Shown piece after piece: positions 43,818 through 53,667 of a DNA stretch of 64,000 nt. The notes below the pieces were generated by a model. It searched no databases. It was not told the DNA's origin and was given only the letters and a program-made list of their open reading frames with translations. A program made the position numbers and the translations under genes. Where the stretch lies: positions 1-64,000 of the forward strand of contig CAZDVQ010000005.1 of NCBI GenBank assembly GCA_964508975.1, in the 5' to 3' direction. Numbering within the stretch: position 1 is the stretch's first letter; every line of letters begins with the position of its first letter. The DNA is from CAZDVQ01 sp964508975. Its GTDB lineage: Bacteria; Bacteroidota; Bacteroidia; Chitinophagales; Saprospiraceae.

Positions 43818-45866
43818 ATGGGAAATAAAAAAAACATAGGACCAAATTACTTCATTTTTGGCAACATGCCAAAAGGAGAGTATATAGACACGTTTTGGGA
43901 TACTAGTACTATTCTAGAAACGAAAGAATATTATTTTAGACCTAGTGATAAGCTTACTCATGCACCGAAAAAAGGAGACATAGTAATTTTCAAGGAATTC
44001 CGTAATAAAATATACTGGGGTCAAGCTGTTTTAGATAGTGATAAAGAAGATATTGACCATGATGATAATAAAGTTATTCGATTCTCATTAAGGGATATAA
44101 ACATATGGTTTTACAAGATAAATACTGACTCAGTATACAGTTCACTTTCTAATAAAGATACTAGATCCAGAATAGTTAGCATAACCAAAAGCGATTACGA
44201 TTTAATAATAGAAACTATGGAAGCCATCAACCCTCTTTCACTTGAGCGCCAAGCCCAAATCAAAGACCTATGGGAAAAGTATAAATTGGAGACTAGGGCT
44301 GGGGATAAAGGTACAATCATTAAAGATCTTGAAGACTTACTTAAAGAATGGAACAAGTATAAAGATAAAATCGCAAATGACACTTTAAGCTTAGACGATT
44401 ACACCAATGTATTGGGCACCCCTACAGCTACAATGCCTGGAGGTTATTTATGTAATTTTCTAGAGCGAACCTCCCGAAAGCTTTTAGGCTCCTCGAAACC
44501 TGGTACGGCTTTCAATTTTGGCGTAAAGCTAAATAATGACTGCACAAGCTATTCTGTCTCCATGCCCAAAAACGAAAACGCTTCAAGGGCAGAGGCTGAA
44601 AGTTACTTTAACGAGAACATTAAGGGGTTATTTAAGGCTATTGTATCCGAAACAGACCCATTGAGAAAAGTTCAATTGGTAGAAGAAGCCACCTACAGTG
44701 CCAAACAAATACTGATGAAATTGGCGGTTTTGGATAATTTGAGTGATTTCCTGCACATTTACTCGACCCAATGGATTGAAGAACTGTATACTGAATTTAT
44801 CAATGGGGATGCCAGAGGTGTTTTTGACAAAAACCATCAGGTTTGTTTAGTTGCCAAGAAGTTATTAGACATTAACGAGCAAGATAAAGGCGAACTCATT
44901 TTGCTTTCGCGTTTCTTATGGCGTTATGTCAACTCAAGAACCATTGCCGATGCCAGTAACCCTAATGTAATTATGTACGGCCCACCGGGTACGGGTAAGA
45001 CCTACTCGGTTGTAAATAGTTTAGACTTTGTTTGTCAGGGGGATAGCACACGCTACCAAATCTTGCAATTTCATCCATCTTTTACGTATGAAGACTTTAT
45101 TGAAGGCATCAAGCCCAAAGGTGTTTCAAAAGATGGGAATATTCGCTTTGAGTTAGTAAATGGTATTTTTAAAAAATTCTGCATTAAAGCAAAAAGCAGC
45201 CCCGAGAAGACTTTTTATTTTGTGGTGGATGAAATCAACCGTGCAAATCTTTCTGCTGTTTTTGGCGAAACCCTTTCACTAATAGAAAAGGATTATCGCC
45301 ACGATGGGAAAAGTACAAAAAACCTAATCCGGACACAGTACTCTACACTCATTGAAGACCTAATCAAAGAAGATAAGACGTACGAAGCCCTTGCATATAC
45401 GATTGACAATGGTGAAGTAAAATTTGGCGTACCTGACAATGTGTTTTTTATTGGAATGATGAACGATGTGGACAAAAGCATTGATTCATTTGATCTAGCA
45501 CTTCGCAGACGGTTCAAATGGATACGCAAAGACTGCAATTATGAAGTGATAGAAGAAGAAACCCAGTTTAAAAAAACAGAGGAATACAACAACATTGGGC
45601 AATACATTAGAGCATGTGCAAAACTAAATAGTTATATCTCGGTAGATTTAGGTTTGGGCAAATCCTACGAATTTGGGCATTCCTTCTTTATGAAGATGAG
45701 CGACATAGCCAAACGCAGAGAGATTACGCAGCAAAACATGGAAACACTCTACAATTTGTATTTACGCCCAACTTTAAAAGAATACCTAAGAGCTGTATTT
45801 GCAGAAAGTGAACTGGATGGAAAATTGGATGAAGCCTTAACCCAATTTAAAAAGACTTTACAATAA
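43818..45866 (+). CDS. mcrB: McrB-like AAA+ restriction NTPase
   Basis: This 682-residue protein belongs to the McrB family, which moves DNA for cleavage by McrC at modified bases. The N-terminal region (~1-120, GDIVIFKEFRNKIYWGQAV) may be a PUA/EVE-like modified-base reader, though this is weak. A helical region follows, then the GTPase/AAA core with Walker A MYGPPGTGKTYS near residue 385, Walker B FYFVVDEINRANLSAVFGE near 470, and the McrB hallmark MNDVDKSIDSFDLALRRRF near 550. It is inserted, with mcrC, between hsdS and hsdR. The A+T content is above that of hsdM. Confidence 0.9.
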   Translation: MGNKKNIGPNYFIFGNMPKGEYIDTFWDTSTILETKEYYFRPSDKLTHAPKKGDIVIFKEFRNKIYWGQAVLDSDKEDIDHDDNKVIRFSLRDINIWFYKINTDSVYSSLSNKDTRSRIVSITKSDYDLIIETMEAINPLSLERQAQIKDLWEKYKLETRAGDKGTIIKDLEDLLKEWNKYKDKIANDTLSLDDYTNVLGTPTATMPGGYLCNFLERTSRKLLGSSKPGTAFNFGVKLNNDCTSYSVSMPKNENASRAEAESYFNENIKGLFKAIVSETDPLRKVQLVEEATYSAKQILMKLAVLDNLSDFLHIYSTQWIEELYTEFINGDARGVFDKNHQVCLVAKKLLDINEQDKGELILLSRFLWRYVNSRTIADASNPNVIMYGPPGTGKTYSVVNSLDFVCQGDSTRYQILQFHPSFTYEDFIEGIKPKGVSKDGNIRFELVNGIFKKFCIKAKSSPEKTFYFVVDEINRANLSAVFGETLSLIEKDYRHDGKSTKNLIRTQYSTLIEDLIKEDKTYEALAYTIDNGEVKFGVPDNVFFIGMMNDVDKSIDSFDLALRRRFKWIRKDCNYEVIEEETQFKKTEEYNNIGQYIRACAKLNSYISVDLGLGKSYEFGHSFFMKMSDIAKRREITQQNMETLYNLYLRPTLKEYLRAVFAESELDGKLDEALTQFKKTLQ

Positions 45867-45867
45867 A

Positions 45868-47271
45868 ATGAAAATAAGCATACCAGTCAATCATAATTTT
45901 TATGGTGAAAAACCCATCCGCGAGTCGGCCTTGGGAGAGGCTTTTGCTGTAAAAAAGGCTGACGAAAAACATTTGCGCCATATGTTTTCGTCGGTTTATG
46001 AATTGAAGTTAGGTAATGAGCAATTAACTAAAATCCAAGTATTAAATTTCAAACGCCAGCGTTTTTTTGAGCCAGATGAAGAACGCTTAATTCTAAAACT
46101 ATACTCCCAGGAAAAAACCAATGATGAGAAAGAGTACATTATTCAAACAGGATTATACGCTGGAGTTTTATTTCACAAAGGCTGCACCTTCAATATAACT
46201 ACAAAATATGGTGATACCTTCTTGAAGCGAATGCTCAATTTTGTACATGATATTTATGTTGATACAGAACAAGTCAAAGCGCAAAAGGACAAAACAGAGA
46301 ACCAGTTTTTATACATAATAGCTTATCTATTTATCCAATCGCTTGAAAAAGCAGCCGTTTTGGGTTTGCCACAGCAATACAAAAAGCAACAGGAAAGAAG
46401 CTCTAAGGTTAGAGGGAGTATAGATTTCAAAGATTACGTTAAAAGAGACATCCCTTTTCAGGGAAAACTAACGAGTACATTCAGAGAGCGATTGTACGTA
46501 CAGGAAATTATAGATGTTCTTTATCTTGCATTACACAAGTTAGAAAGATTTTTTGGCAAAGAAATTCACAATCGTTTACTTGGTTTAAGCCAAGTACTAA
46601 AACAAAATTATTCAGGATTTTTTGCTAGCCCTACAACTATACGGCAAGCACAGATACATCCATCTATCAATAGCCCGATGTACAGTGGTTTTAAAAAGGC
46701 ATTGGACTACGCTGAAATAATTTTATTAGAAAAAGCACTAATTCCAGAAAATCAAATTCAGCCGTTAACTACTACAGGCTACTTATTTGATATTGCTGAA
46801 CTATATGAATTATACCTTGAAAAGTTGTTGAGTAGAAATTTTCCAGACTGGTCTGTGAGTAGTCAAGTAGAGTTACCCATTTACCAACAGCAGTTCTATG
46901 CCCGGCCCATGTTCCCTGATATAGTGATGAAGCATCGAGCGACTGGCAAAGTGGTTGTTCTTGATGCCAAATTCAAAAAAATGGACATGCAAAATAAAGA
47001 TGTTGACAGAGCAGACTTACACCAGATACATTCTTATTCAGGTTATTTCGGAAGTAACTTAATCGCAAGTGGATTAATTTACCCTTTGTCCAAGGAGATT
47101 AAAGAAATGAAGGCGCACTCTAAATCCATTTATGGAAACAATAATAATACGAGCCACTTTATAATTGATGGTATATTTGTTTCAGAAAGTCAATCAATGA
47201 ATGCGTTAATCGAAAATGAAAATGCATTTTTAACCAGGATTACATCGGTAATTAATACCCACTTATCATGA
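45868..47271 (+). CDS. mcrC: McrC-like nuclease subunit
   Basis: This 467-residue protein is the nuclease partner of McrB. The C-terminal PD-(D/E)XK domain is visible as MFPDIVMKHRATGKVVVLDAK near residues 347-367 (D then D-x-K), with a following Q-rich helix DLHQIHSYSGYF typical of McrC. The N-terminal half binds McrB. It starts one base after the mcrB stop and its own stop overlaps the start of hsdR in ATGA. Both catalytic acids and the lysine are present, so the nuclease is probably active. Confidence 0.9.
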   Translation: MKISIPVNHNFYGEKPIRESALGEAFAVKKADEKHLRHMFSSVYELKLGNEQLTKIQVLNFKRQRFFEPDEERLILKLYSQEKTNDEKEYIIQTGLYAGVLFHKGCTFNITTKYGDTFLKRMLNFVHDIYVDTEQVKAQKDKTENQFLYIIAYLFIQSLEKAAVLGLPQQYKKQQERSSKVRGSIDFKDYVKRDIPFQGKLTSTFRERLYVQEIIDVLYLALHKLERFFGKEIHNRLLGLSQVLKQNYSGFFASPTTIRQAQIHPSINSPMYSGFKKALDYAEIILLEKALIPENQIQPLTTTGYLFDIAELYELYLEKLLSRNFPDWSVSSQVELPIYQQQFYARPMFPDIVMKHRATGKVVVLDAKFKKMDMQNKDVDRADLHQIHSYSGYFGSNLIASGLIYPLSKEIKEMKAHSKSIYGNNNNTSHFIIDGIFVSESQSMNALIENENAFLTRITSVINTHLS

Positions 47272-50200
47272 CCTACGAATACTCAGAAGACCGGCTTATA
47301 GAACAAACGGCTATTGACTTATTTTTGAATAAGCTGGGCTGGGATACTGTCATTGCCTTCAACAAGGAGAGTTTTGGGGAGGGTAGTTCGCTAGGTCGAT
47401 TAAATAAAAAAGAAGTAATACTCAAACGGATATTCTTCGAAAAGATAAAAGCACTAAACCCAGGCTTACCGTCAAAAGCCTACGAGGAAGCTTACGAAAA
47501 ACTAGTAGAAGACAGCACGACCAAAGCCTTGCCTGAAATCAACTACGACAAACACAAGTTGCTCCGCAACGGTATCCCGGTTGACTACATCAATGAAAAA
47601 GGCGAGCAAGTGAAGCACAAAACCTTGCGGGTTTTTGATTTTGAGCATCCTGAGAACAACCACTTCCTGGCGGTGCAGCAATTGTGGATTCAAGGCAAGA
47701 GCAACCGGGAGCGCCGGCCAGACATCATTGGATTCGTGAATGGTATCCCTTTGTTGTTCATCGAATTGAAAGCGGCACAGCGCAAGTTAGAAAACGCCTA
47801 CAACGAAAATTTTACGGATTACAAGGATGTAATTCCGAAGCTATTCTACTACAATGCTTTTGTGGTGTTGAGCAACGGTATTGAAAGCCGCATTGGTAGC
47901 CTTACCGGTAAGTACCAGCATTTCCACGAGTGGAAACGTATATCGGAGGAAGACGAAGGTGTTGTAGGCTTGGATAGAATCATTTTGGGGGTATGCGACA
48001 AGCACCGTTTTCTTGACCTTTTCGAGCATTTTATCCTTTTTGACCATTCGCCAGGCAAGGTAGTAAAACTCATTGCCCGCAATCATCAATTTATAGGTGT
48101 AAACAAGGCTATTGAGAGTATAAAGCATAAACAAGAACTTTATGCTTTAGGGAAAATAAGCTTGGAAGAAAAGCAAAAACTGGGTGTGTTTTGGCATACG
48201 CAAGGCAGTGGAAAGTCATATTCCATGGTTTTCTTTTGTCAAAAGATACACCATACATTTAAGGGTAGTTATACCTTTTTGATAGTAACCGACCGGAATG
48301 AGCTAGACAACCAGATTTACAGTACTTTCAGCGGGGCCGGTGCTGTACCGGAGATAAAAGCAGGGGCAAAAGATTCGTTGAAAGCCAACAGTGGCAAACA
48401 TTTAAAAGAGCTACTTGGGGCTGAACACCGTTACTTGTTCACCTTGGTACATAAATTCAACTTTGAGGAAGAAATCACGAAACGGGATAACATCATCGTA
48501 ATTTCAGACGAAGCTCACCGTACACAAGGTGGTCAGTTGGCCATGAACCTGCGGAATGCACTTCCCAATGCATCTTTCATCGGGTTTACAGGAACGCCAC
48601 TGTTCAAGGATGATGAAATTACAAAACGTATTTTTGGTGACTATGTGTCGAAGTATGATTTTAAACGAAGTGTTGACGATGGTGCAACTGTACCCTTGTA
48701 TTATGAAAACCGTGGAGAACACCTTGGGTTGAAAAACCCAGAAATCAATGCGCAAATTCGAGCGGTCATTGATGCAGAAAGTGAAGATCTTGACAGCGAT
48801 CAACGTGGTCGACTGGAGCAGCTTTTTGCAAGAGAATACCCTATACTCACCGCTAAAAACAGATTGACTGCGATAGCCAAAGATGTGGTTTGGCATTTTT
48901 GCAACCGTGGCTACAAGGGCAAGGCGATGTTCGTGGCCTTGGACAAGCTGACCGCTGTAAAAATGTATAACCTTATTACAGCACATTGGGGCCAATATGT
49001 AGAACAGTTAGAGAAAGAGCTGGCCAAAGGCAAATTCGGCGACCAGGAATTCTTGGAAAAAAGCAGAGAACTACAATGGATAAAAGAAACAGAAATATGT
49101 GTTGTGGTCAGCGCTGAACAAAACGAGATTCAAAAGTTCCAGAAATGGGATTTGGACATTGAACCACACCGGGAGAAAATGAACTCTCAAAACCTAGAAG
49201 AAAGGTTTAAAAACCCAAATGACCCTTTCCGTTTTGTGATAGTTTGTGCCATGTGGATTACAGGTTTTGATGTACCAGCACTATCAACGCTGTACTTGGA
49301 CAAACCATTAAAGTCGCATACGTTAATGCAAGCCATTGCTAGGGCAAACAGGATAAATGAAGGTAAAAACAACGGTTTGATTGTTGACTATATAGAAACC
49401 TACACTGCACTATTGGATGCTTTGGCCATTTATGGTTCAAGTGCTGAAGGCAATACTGATGAAGATGGCCCGGGGGAAGCACCTGTTAAACCGACTGAAG
49501 AACTTGTTGCGCTTTTAGAAGAAGCATTGGATGCTACAGTGTCGTTTTTGCATGATGAAGTGAACTTCAAGTTGGAAGAGTTGGTGCAATCAGATGGTTT
49601 ACACAAGCTTGCCGCCATGGAAAAAGGTATTAATGCGATTTATACCAACGATGAGACCAAGCGGAAGTTCCTCGTCTTAGCAAGAGCAGTTTTTAAAAAA
49701 TATAAGGCTCTACAACCAGACAAAATACTAAACCAATACGCTCCAAAGAAAAACGCGATTGATGCGATTTACACGGCCATTGAAAATAACGTTGAGAGTG
49801 CAGATGTAACCGACATCATGCTCAAAATCCAGAACATTATTGATGCTTCTATTGAAAACATGGTGGAAGAACCAAGTGCGAGTGCTAAAGTCATAGATTT
49901 GAGTGTTTTGGATTTTAACCTGCTGGAGCAATACTTCTTGAAAGCACAACATAAAAATGCAGTTGTACAGTCACTCAAAGACAAGGTTGAGAAGCACCTT
50001 AAGCGTATGGTTGAAAAAAATCCATTAATGGTAGATTATTACAAACGCTATCAAGAAATCATAGATGAATACAATAGGGGCAAGGATGAGATTGTCATCC
50101 AGGAAACATTCCGCAAACTGATTGAGCTTGTCAATGCTTACACGGAAGAAGAAGCCGATACCAAGCGAGAAGGATTAAATGATGAGCAAAAGGCAATTTT

Positions 50201-50492
50201 CGATATCCTCCGGTTTGGGAAGCAGTTAAACGAACAAGACAAAAAGGAAATTAAAAAAATCTCTGTGGAGTTACTTGAAGCCCTCAAAAAAGATAAATTA
50301 AAGGTAGAACAATGGTCGGGTAAATCGGTTACTGCCGCAGCCGTTTACAATACGGTGAGTAAAACCTTATTTGAAACATTACCATTCCCTACCTACCAAT
50401 CGGAAGATATTGAATCAAAAACACACTTGGTGTACGAGCATTTAAGACAGCAATACTACGGTGCAGGGAAAAGTATTTATGGGTATTATTGA
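47268..50492 (+). CDS. hsdR: Type I restriction endonuclease subunit R
   Basis: This 1074-residue translocating nuclease cuts unmodified DNA at a distance from the HsdS site. The N-terminal nuclease domain shows RRPDIIGFVNGIPLLFIELK near residues 145-165 (PD then E-x-K). The SF2 motor has motif I FWHTQGSGKS near 306, motif II SDEAHR near 410, motif III FTGTPL near 440 and motif VI QAIARANRI near 690. The C-terminal ~250 residues are helical and join HsdM/S. All motifs are intact. It is the last gene of the five-gene operon. Confidence 0.95.
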   Translation: MTYEYSEDRLIEQTAIDLFLNKLGWDTVIAFNKESFGEGSSLGRLNKKEVILKRIFFEKIKALNPGLPSKAYEEAYEKLVEDSTTKALPEINYDKHKLLRNGIPVDYINEKGEQVKHKTLRVFDFEHPENNHFLAVQQLWIQGKSNRERRPDIIGFVNGIPLLFIELKAAQRKLENAYNENFTDYKDVIPKLFYYNAFVVLSNGIESRIGSLTGKYQHFHEWKRISEEDEGVVGLDRIILGVCDKHRFLDLFEHFILFDHSPGKVVKLIARNHQFIGVNKAIESIKHKQELYALGKISLEEKQKLGVFWHTQGSGKSYSMVFFCQKIHHTFKGSYTFLIVTDRNELDNQIYSTFSGAGAVPEIKAGAKDSLKANSGKHLKELLGAEHRYLFTLVHKFNFEEEITKRDNIIVISDEAHRTQGGQLAMNLRNALPNASFIGFTGTPLFKDDEITKRIFGDYVSKYDFKRSVDDGATVPLYYENRGEHLGLKNPEINAQIRAVIDAESEDLDSDQRGRLEQLFAREYPILTAKNRLTAIAKDVVWHFCNRGYKGKAMFVALDKLTAVKMYNLITAHWGQYVEQLEKELAKGKFGDQEFLEKSRELQWIKETEICVVVSAEQNEIQKFQKWDLDIEPHREKMNSQNLEERFKNPNDPFRFVIVCAMWITGFDVPALSTLYLDKPLKSHTLMQAIARANRINEGKNNGLIVDYIETYTALLDALAIYGSSAEGNTDEDGPGEAPVKPTEELVALLEEALDATVSFLHDEVNFKLEELVQSDGLHKLAAMEKGINAIYTNDETKRKFLVLARAVFKKYKALQPDKILNQYAPKKNAIDAIYTAIENNVESADVTDIMLKIQNIIDASIENMVEEPSASAKVIDLSVLDFNLLEQYFLKAQHKNAVVQSLKDKVEKHLKRMVEKNPLMVDYYKRYQEIIDEYNRGKDEIVIQETFRKLIELVNAYTEEEADTKREGLNDEQKAIFDILRFGKQLNEQDKKEIKKISVELLEALKKDKLKVEQWSGKSVTAAAVYNTVSKTLFETLPFPTYQSEDIESKTHLVYEHLRQQYYGAGKSIYGYY

Positions 50493-50534
50493 TAAACGAC
50501 CTTACACCGTGTATCAAATGAACATTGCCTCAAG

Positions 50535-51158
50535 TTAGTAACTCTCAAACAAGTACGAAGCAATTACATCAGCCCATAAGAAGGTTAAGTTTCCTGGAGT
50601 CACTCCTTGAACTATGGCCTCTTCGTTACCCAAATCCGACAACTCCTGTAAACTAGGCTTTAATGCAAGGTAGATATCTTTCCATATTCTGTAATGCATC
50701 TCTGAACTCAAATCATCATATCGGTATAATTCTAACTCTTCGTTTGCTAAATCCAGATTCCAACTATGTTTTATTAGCAAATGGCACCAAATAGTCCTTA
50801 CATTCCCAACCCAAAAATCGTTAGGTCTTAGCATCATAGCCATTTCTGAACCAACGCTTATTTTCAGATACAGAATTTTAGCATTATAAATAGTATCTGG
50901 AATATGTGTTTCCTTTTGGCAAGCGTCAAGCTTTTCGGCTAATTTATAAACGCCATTTTTTGAGTAATGCTCTAATATCTTAGGGCCTAAATCATGCTCT
51001 GATGCACTATAATTGCCGTTTTCATCACTGATTCCTAAAGCATTTGAGACATAGTTTTCAATATCTTTTTTATCGAAAAACTTACGTAGCTCTGTATGTT
51101 TTTGTGCTCTTATATCGTAGAGAACACGTATTTCTTCAAAATCCAACTGATTAAGCAT
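50535..51158 (-). CDS. Hypothetical protein next to the viperin homologue
   Basis: This 207-residue protein is mostly helical and charged and has no signal peptide or membrane helix. Segments such as MLRPNDFWVGNVRTIWCHLL (~residues 108-127) and the end LTFLWADVIASYLFESY could form a conserved core, but I recognise no family. Its gene follows the radical SAM gene on the same strand after 67 bases, so it is probably co-transcribed and may be an accessory of the viperin system or an unrelated passenger. It shows no nucleotide-kinase P-loop, which is the partner usually noted beside viperins. It converges on hsdR. Confidence 0.7.
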   Translation of the reverse strand: MLNQLDFEEIRVLYDIRAQKHTELRKFFDKKDIENYVSNALGISDENGNYSASEHDLGPKILEHYSKNGVYKLAEKLDACQKETHIPDTIYNAKILYLKISVGSEMAMMLRPNDFWVGNVRTIWCHLLIKHSWNLDLANEELELYRYDDLSSEMHYRIWKDIYLALKPSLQELSDLGNEEAIVQGVTPGNLTFLWADVIASYLFESY

Positions 51159-51225
51159 AATAGTGGTAGTTGATGGTTAAAAAATAATTCATTGAATTTA
51201 GTGCGCAATAATTTAGGGAAATTCT

Positions 51226-52167
51226 TTACAGCTGTACTGTTATTCCTCGTTTCCAATCGTATTGTCCACCCCGTTCAATGAACCGATCAAAACTATAACT
51301 AACTTCCCTTATTGCTTGATCAACCCCAACTTCAAGAATGGGTTTACTATAGTTATGGGTACCATTTACATTATCATAAAATCTTCCCGCAGGGTCAACC
51401 ATTGCATAAGTCCCTTTCATTTGAACGTTATTTTCCGAAACGATAGTAGTAAAATCTTTTAATCCCTCATGATTTTTAATAAAGCGATTAAAATCATGCT
51501 CAGAAATCGTAAAGTCATCTATATGTAAATCATTTTGTCCTAGCATCGGGAGTACTTGAAAAATTTTCCAGCGTTTAGGATTGGTATGCAAGATAAAATC
51601 ACTCATATTTTCATCAACATTATAACGGTTTACAACAGTATTCACTTTGAAGCCATAACCATGCGATTTAATCCTACCAGCAATACTATAATACTCTTCA
51701 GGCATTAATGGTGTTTTGCCTGTTATCGCCCGACCTGTTTTTAAATTCGTTTCTACTTTCAAGCTATCTACGCTCAATGCAATCCAATCCAGAAAATTAA
51801 TATTTTTTTCCAAGTAAGTATCGTTCAGTTCGCTGCCATTAGTCACAAGCATTGTTGTAAGCCCTGCATTTTTTGCAGTTTTAATTAAGTCTGGCAACCA
51901 TGGGCAAAGTGTAGGTTCTCCGCCCGCAAATGTAATTTTTTCAAAACCAAAACCAGCAAGCTGCGATACAACGCTAATGGCGTGTTCCCTTGTTAGATGA
52001 CCTTTCGGTAATACTGTTTTTCGTACATCTTGAAAAGATGCAAAACAGAATTTGCAGCGCATGTTACAAGGTTCCCACAAGTGGAAATTAACAGAAGGAA
52101 TTTGATTTGAGGTTTTCTTCATTGATGATAATGTTAAACAACCGTTATTGGCTGCATCATCAATCAA
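51226..52167 (-). CDS. Prokaryotic viperin homologue (antiviral radical SAM enzyme)
   Basis: This 313-residue radical SAM protein has the [4Fe-4S] motif CNMRCKFC near residues 34-41, preceded by VNFHLWEP and followed by the SAM-binding FAGGEPTLCPW near 81. Viperin-specific segments are ISVDS.. near 130, FKVNTVVNRYNVDENM near 185 and RWKIFQVLP near 212, in the same order as in animal viperin. The C-terminal region is as in the pVip proteins. Such enzymes convert CTP, UTP or GTP to 3'-deoxy-3',4'-didehydro nucleotides that terminate phage RNA synthesis. The substrate base cannot be read from the sequence. An ATG 15 codons downstream (52122) is an alternative start. It lies in a defence island beside a restriction operon. 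Confidence 0.85.
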   Translation of the reverse strand: MIDDAANNGCLTLSSMKKTSNQIPSVNFHLWEPCNMRCKFCFASFQDVRKTVLPKGHLTREHAISVVSQLAGFGFEKITFAGGEPTLCPWLPDLIKTAKNAGLTTMLVTNGSELNDTYLEKNINFLDWIALSVDSLKVETNLKTGRAITGKTPLMPEEYYSIAGRIKSHGYGFKVNTVVNRYNVDENMSDFILHTNPKRWKIFQVLPMLGQNDLHIDDFTISEHDFNRFIKNHEGLKDFTTIVSENNVQMKGTYAMVDPAGRFYDNVNGTHNYSKPILEVGVDQAIREVSYSFDRFIERGGQYDWKRGITVQL

Positions 52168-52349
52168 TAATCATATTCAAAAGTTCCACGACTTTATACT
52201 ACTTTTTTTTCAATAATCATAACTAATGTTGGATTGGGTTTTCTCGAGTACTAACTTTGCGTTTTTCATTTACTAGAACTAGTGTCCTGTTCAAATAATT
52301 GCAAGTTTATAAGCGTACCGTAATTGAGCATTTAAGACTACAACTCCCC

Positions 52350-53438
52350 TCACTCCACCTCAAAATCAAACTCGAGTTGTTTGCCAAACCAGTAGGAGAG
52401 TGGCATGGGGTCTTCGTTCAAGTTGGATAAACCAAGGCCAAGCAGCCGTACTTTTTTCTCGGCAATCTCGGTGTCGAGTAAGAGTGGGCGGGCCAGTTCA
52501 ACCATTTCGGCAGCAGACGATATGTAGCTGTCGGAGGTGAAACTGCGGGTTACTATTTTAAAGTCGGCGTATTTGACTTTCAGGGTAAGGGTTCGGCCTT
52601 TGCGATCTTTACGGTCTAGGCGCTCCACCAGTTTACGGGCAATATAATCCAGGGCTTCCATCATCTGATCAAGCTCGCTCATGTCCTCGTCAAAGGTACG
52701 TTCAGCACTGATGGATTTAATTTCGCGAAAGGTTTCAACAGGTCGTTTGTCGATGCCCCGCACAATATCATAATAAAAGCGGCCGGCCTTGCCAAAGCGC
52801 CGACTTAAGTCCAGTAATGAGCGTTTTTTCAGGTCTCGGCCTGTTACAATACCAATTTTGTGCATTTTATAGGCGGTAGCTTTCCCTATCCCGTGAAATT
52901 TTTCAACGGGTAAAGCTTCCAAAAAGGCCTCTGCTTCTTCGGGCCGGATAACCTTCAAGCCGTTGGGCTTGTTGATATCGGATGCTACCTTGGCCAAGAA
53001 CTTACAGTACGATACCCCTGCCGACGCGGTGAGTTGTGTTTGCTCAAAAATCTTTGCCCTGATCTGCTCGGCGATGAGCGTACCAGAATGTAAGTTGAGT
53101 TTATTCTCGGTTACATCGAGGTAAGCTTCATCTACCGATACCATTTGTACTAGGTCGGTGTATTCCAAAAAGATAGCCCTGATTTGGTTCGATACTTCTT
53201 TGTAGCGCTCGTAATTACCCCGCACGAATATCAACTGGGGGCATAACCTTTTGGCCACGGATGATGCCATGGCCGAGCGTACTCCAAATTTCCGGGCCTC
53301 GTAGCTGGCCGCCGCAACAACACCTCTGCGACCGTCGCCACCTACGGCTATGGGCTTGCCTTTTAAATCGGGATTGTCACGCTGCTCAACCGAGGCGAAG
53401 AATGCATCCATATCGATATGTATAATTCGGCGGTGCAT
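52350..53438 (-). CDS. dinB: DNA polymerase IV (Y-family translesion polymerase)
   Basis: This 362-residue error-prone polymerase bypasses DNA lesions. IIHIDMDAFFASVEQRD at the start gives the first catalytic aspartates and VSVDEAYLDVT near residue 105 the second pair. The HhH segment FHGIGKATAYKMHKIGI (~180) and little-finger region follow. A C-terminal LEFDF near the end could be the beta-clamp-binding motif. It is the first ordinary chromosomal gene after the defence island. The spacer upstream is a GC-rich repeat. Confidence 0.95.
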   Translation of the reverse strand: MHRRIIHIDMDAFFASVEQRDNPDLKGKPIAVGGDGRRGVVAAASYEARKFGVRSAMASSVAKRLCPQLIFVRGNYERYKEVSNQIRAIFLEYTDLVQMVSVDEAYLDVTENKLNLHSGTLIAEQIRAKIFEQTQLTASAGVSYCKFLAKVASDINKPNGLKVIRPEEAEAFLEALPVEKFHGIGKATAYKMHKIGIVTGRDLKKRSLLDLSRRFGKAGRFYYDIVRGIDKRPVETFREIKSISAERTFDEDMSELDQMMEALDYIARKLVERLDRKDRKGRTLTLKVKYADFKIVTRSFTSDSYISSAAEMVELARPLLLDTEIAEKKVRLLGLGLSNLNEDPMPLSYWFGKQLEFDFEVE

Positions 53439-53465
53439 AGGGTGTGAGTAGGTGAGCGCAACAAT

Positions 53466-53623
53466 CGCGCGAGGTGCCCGGCGGGTGCGGCGTAGCCGCA
53501 GACCAAGCCGCCCGCTAAAGAGCCGACGAATGTCTTGTATATACCGTCAGGCGGGCGGCGATGGGCCGAGCGAACAGCGAGCCCAGAGGGGACCGACGGC
53601 CGTAGGCCGACGCGCCCAAAAAA
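53466..53623 (-). repeat. GC-rich T-tract/GGGCG hairpin repeat, copy 16
   Basis: On the minus strand: TTTTTTGGGCGCGTCGGC, CTACGGCCGTCGGTCCCC, CTGGGCTCGCTGTTCGCTCG, a module with GCCGCCCGCCTGA and GGCGGGCGGCTTGG arms, then GGTCTGCGGCTACGCCGC. The first part is nearly identical to copy 15; the inner module is shared in kind with copy 10. Confidence 0.75.
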
Positions 53624-53667
53624 GAAAAAATGACCCGACGATTAAATGAAAAAACGACGGGCTTGAC

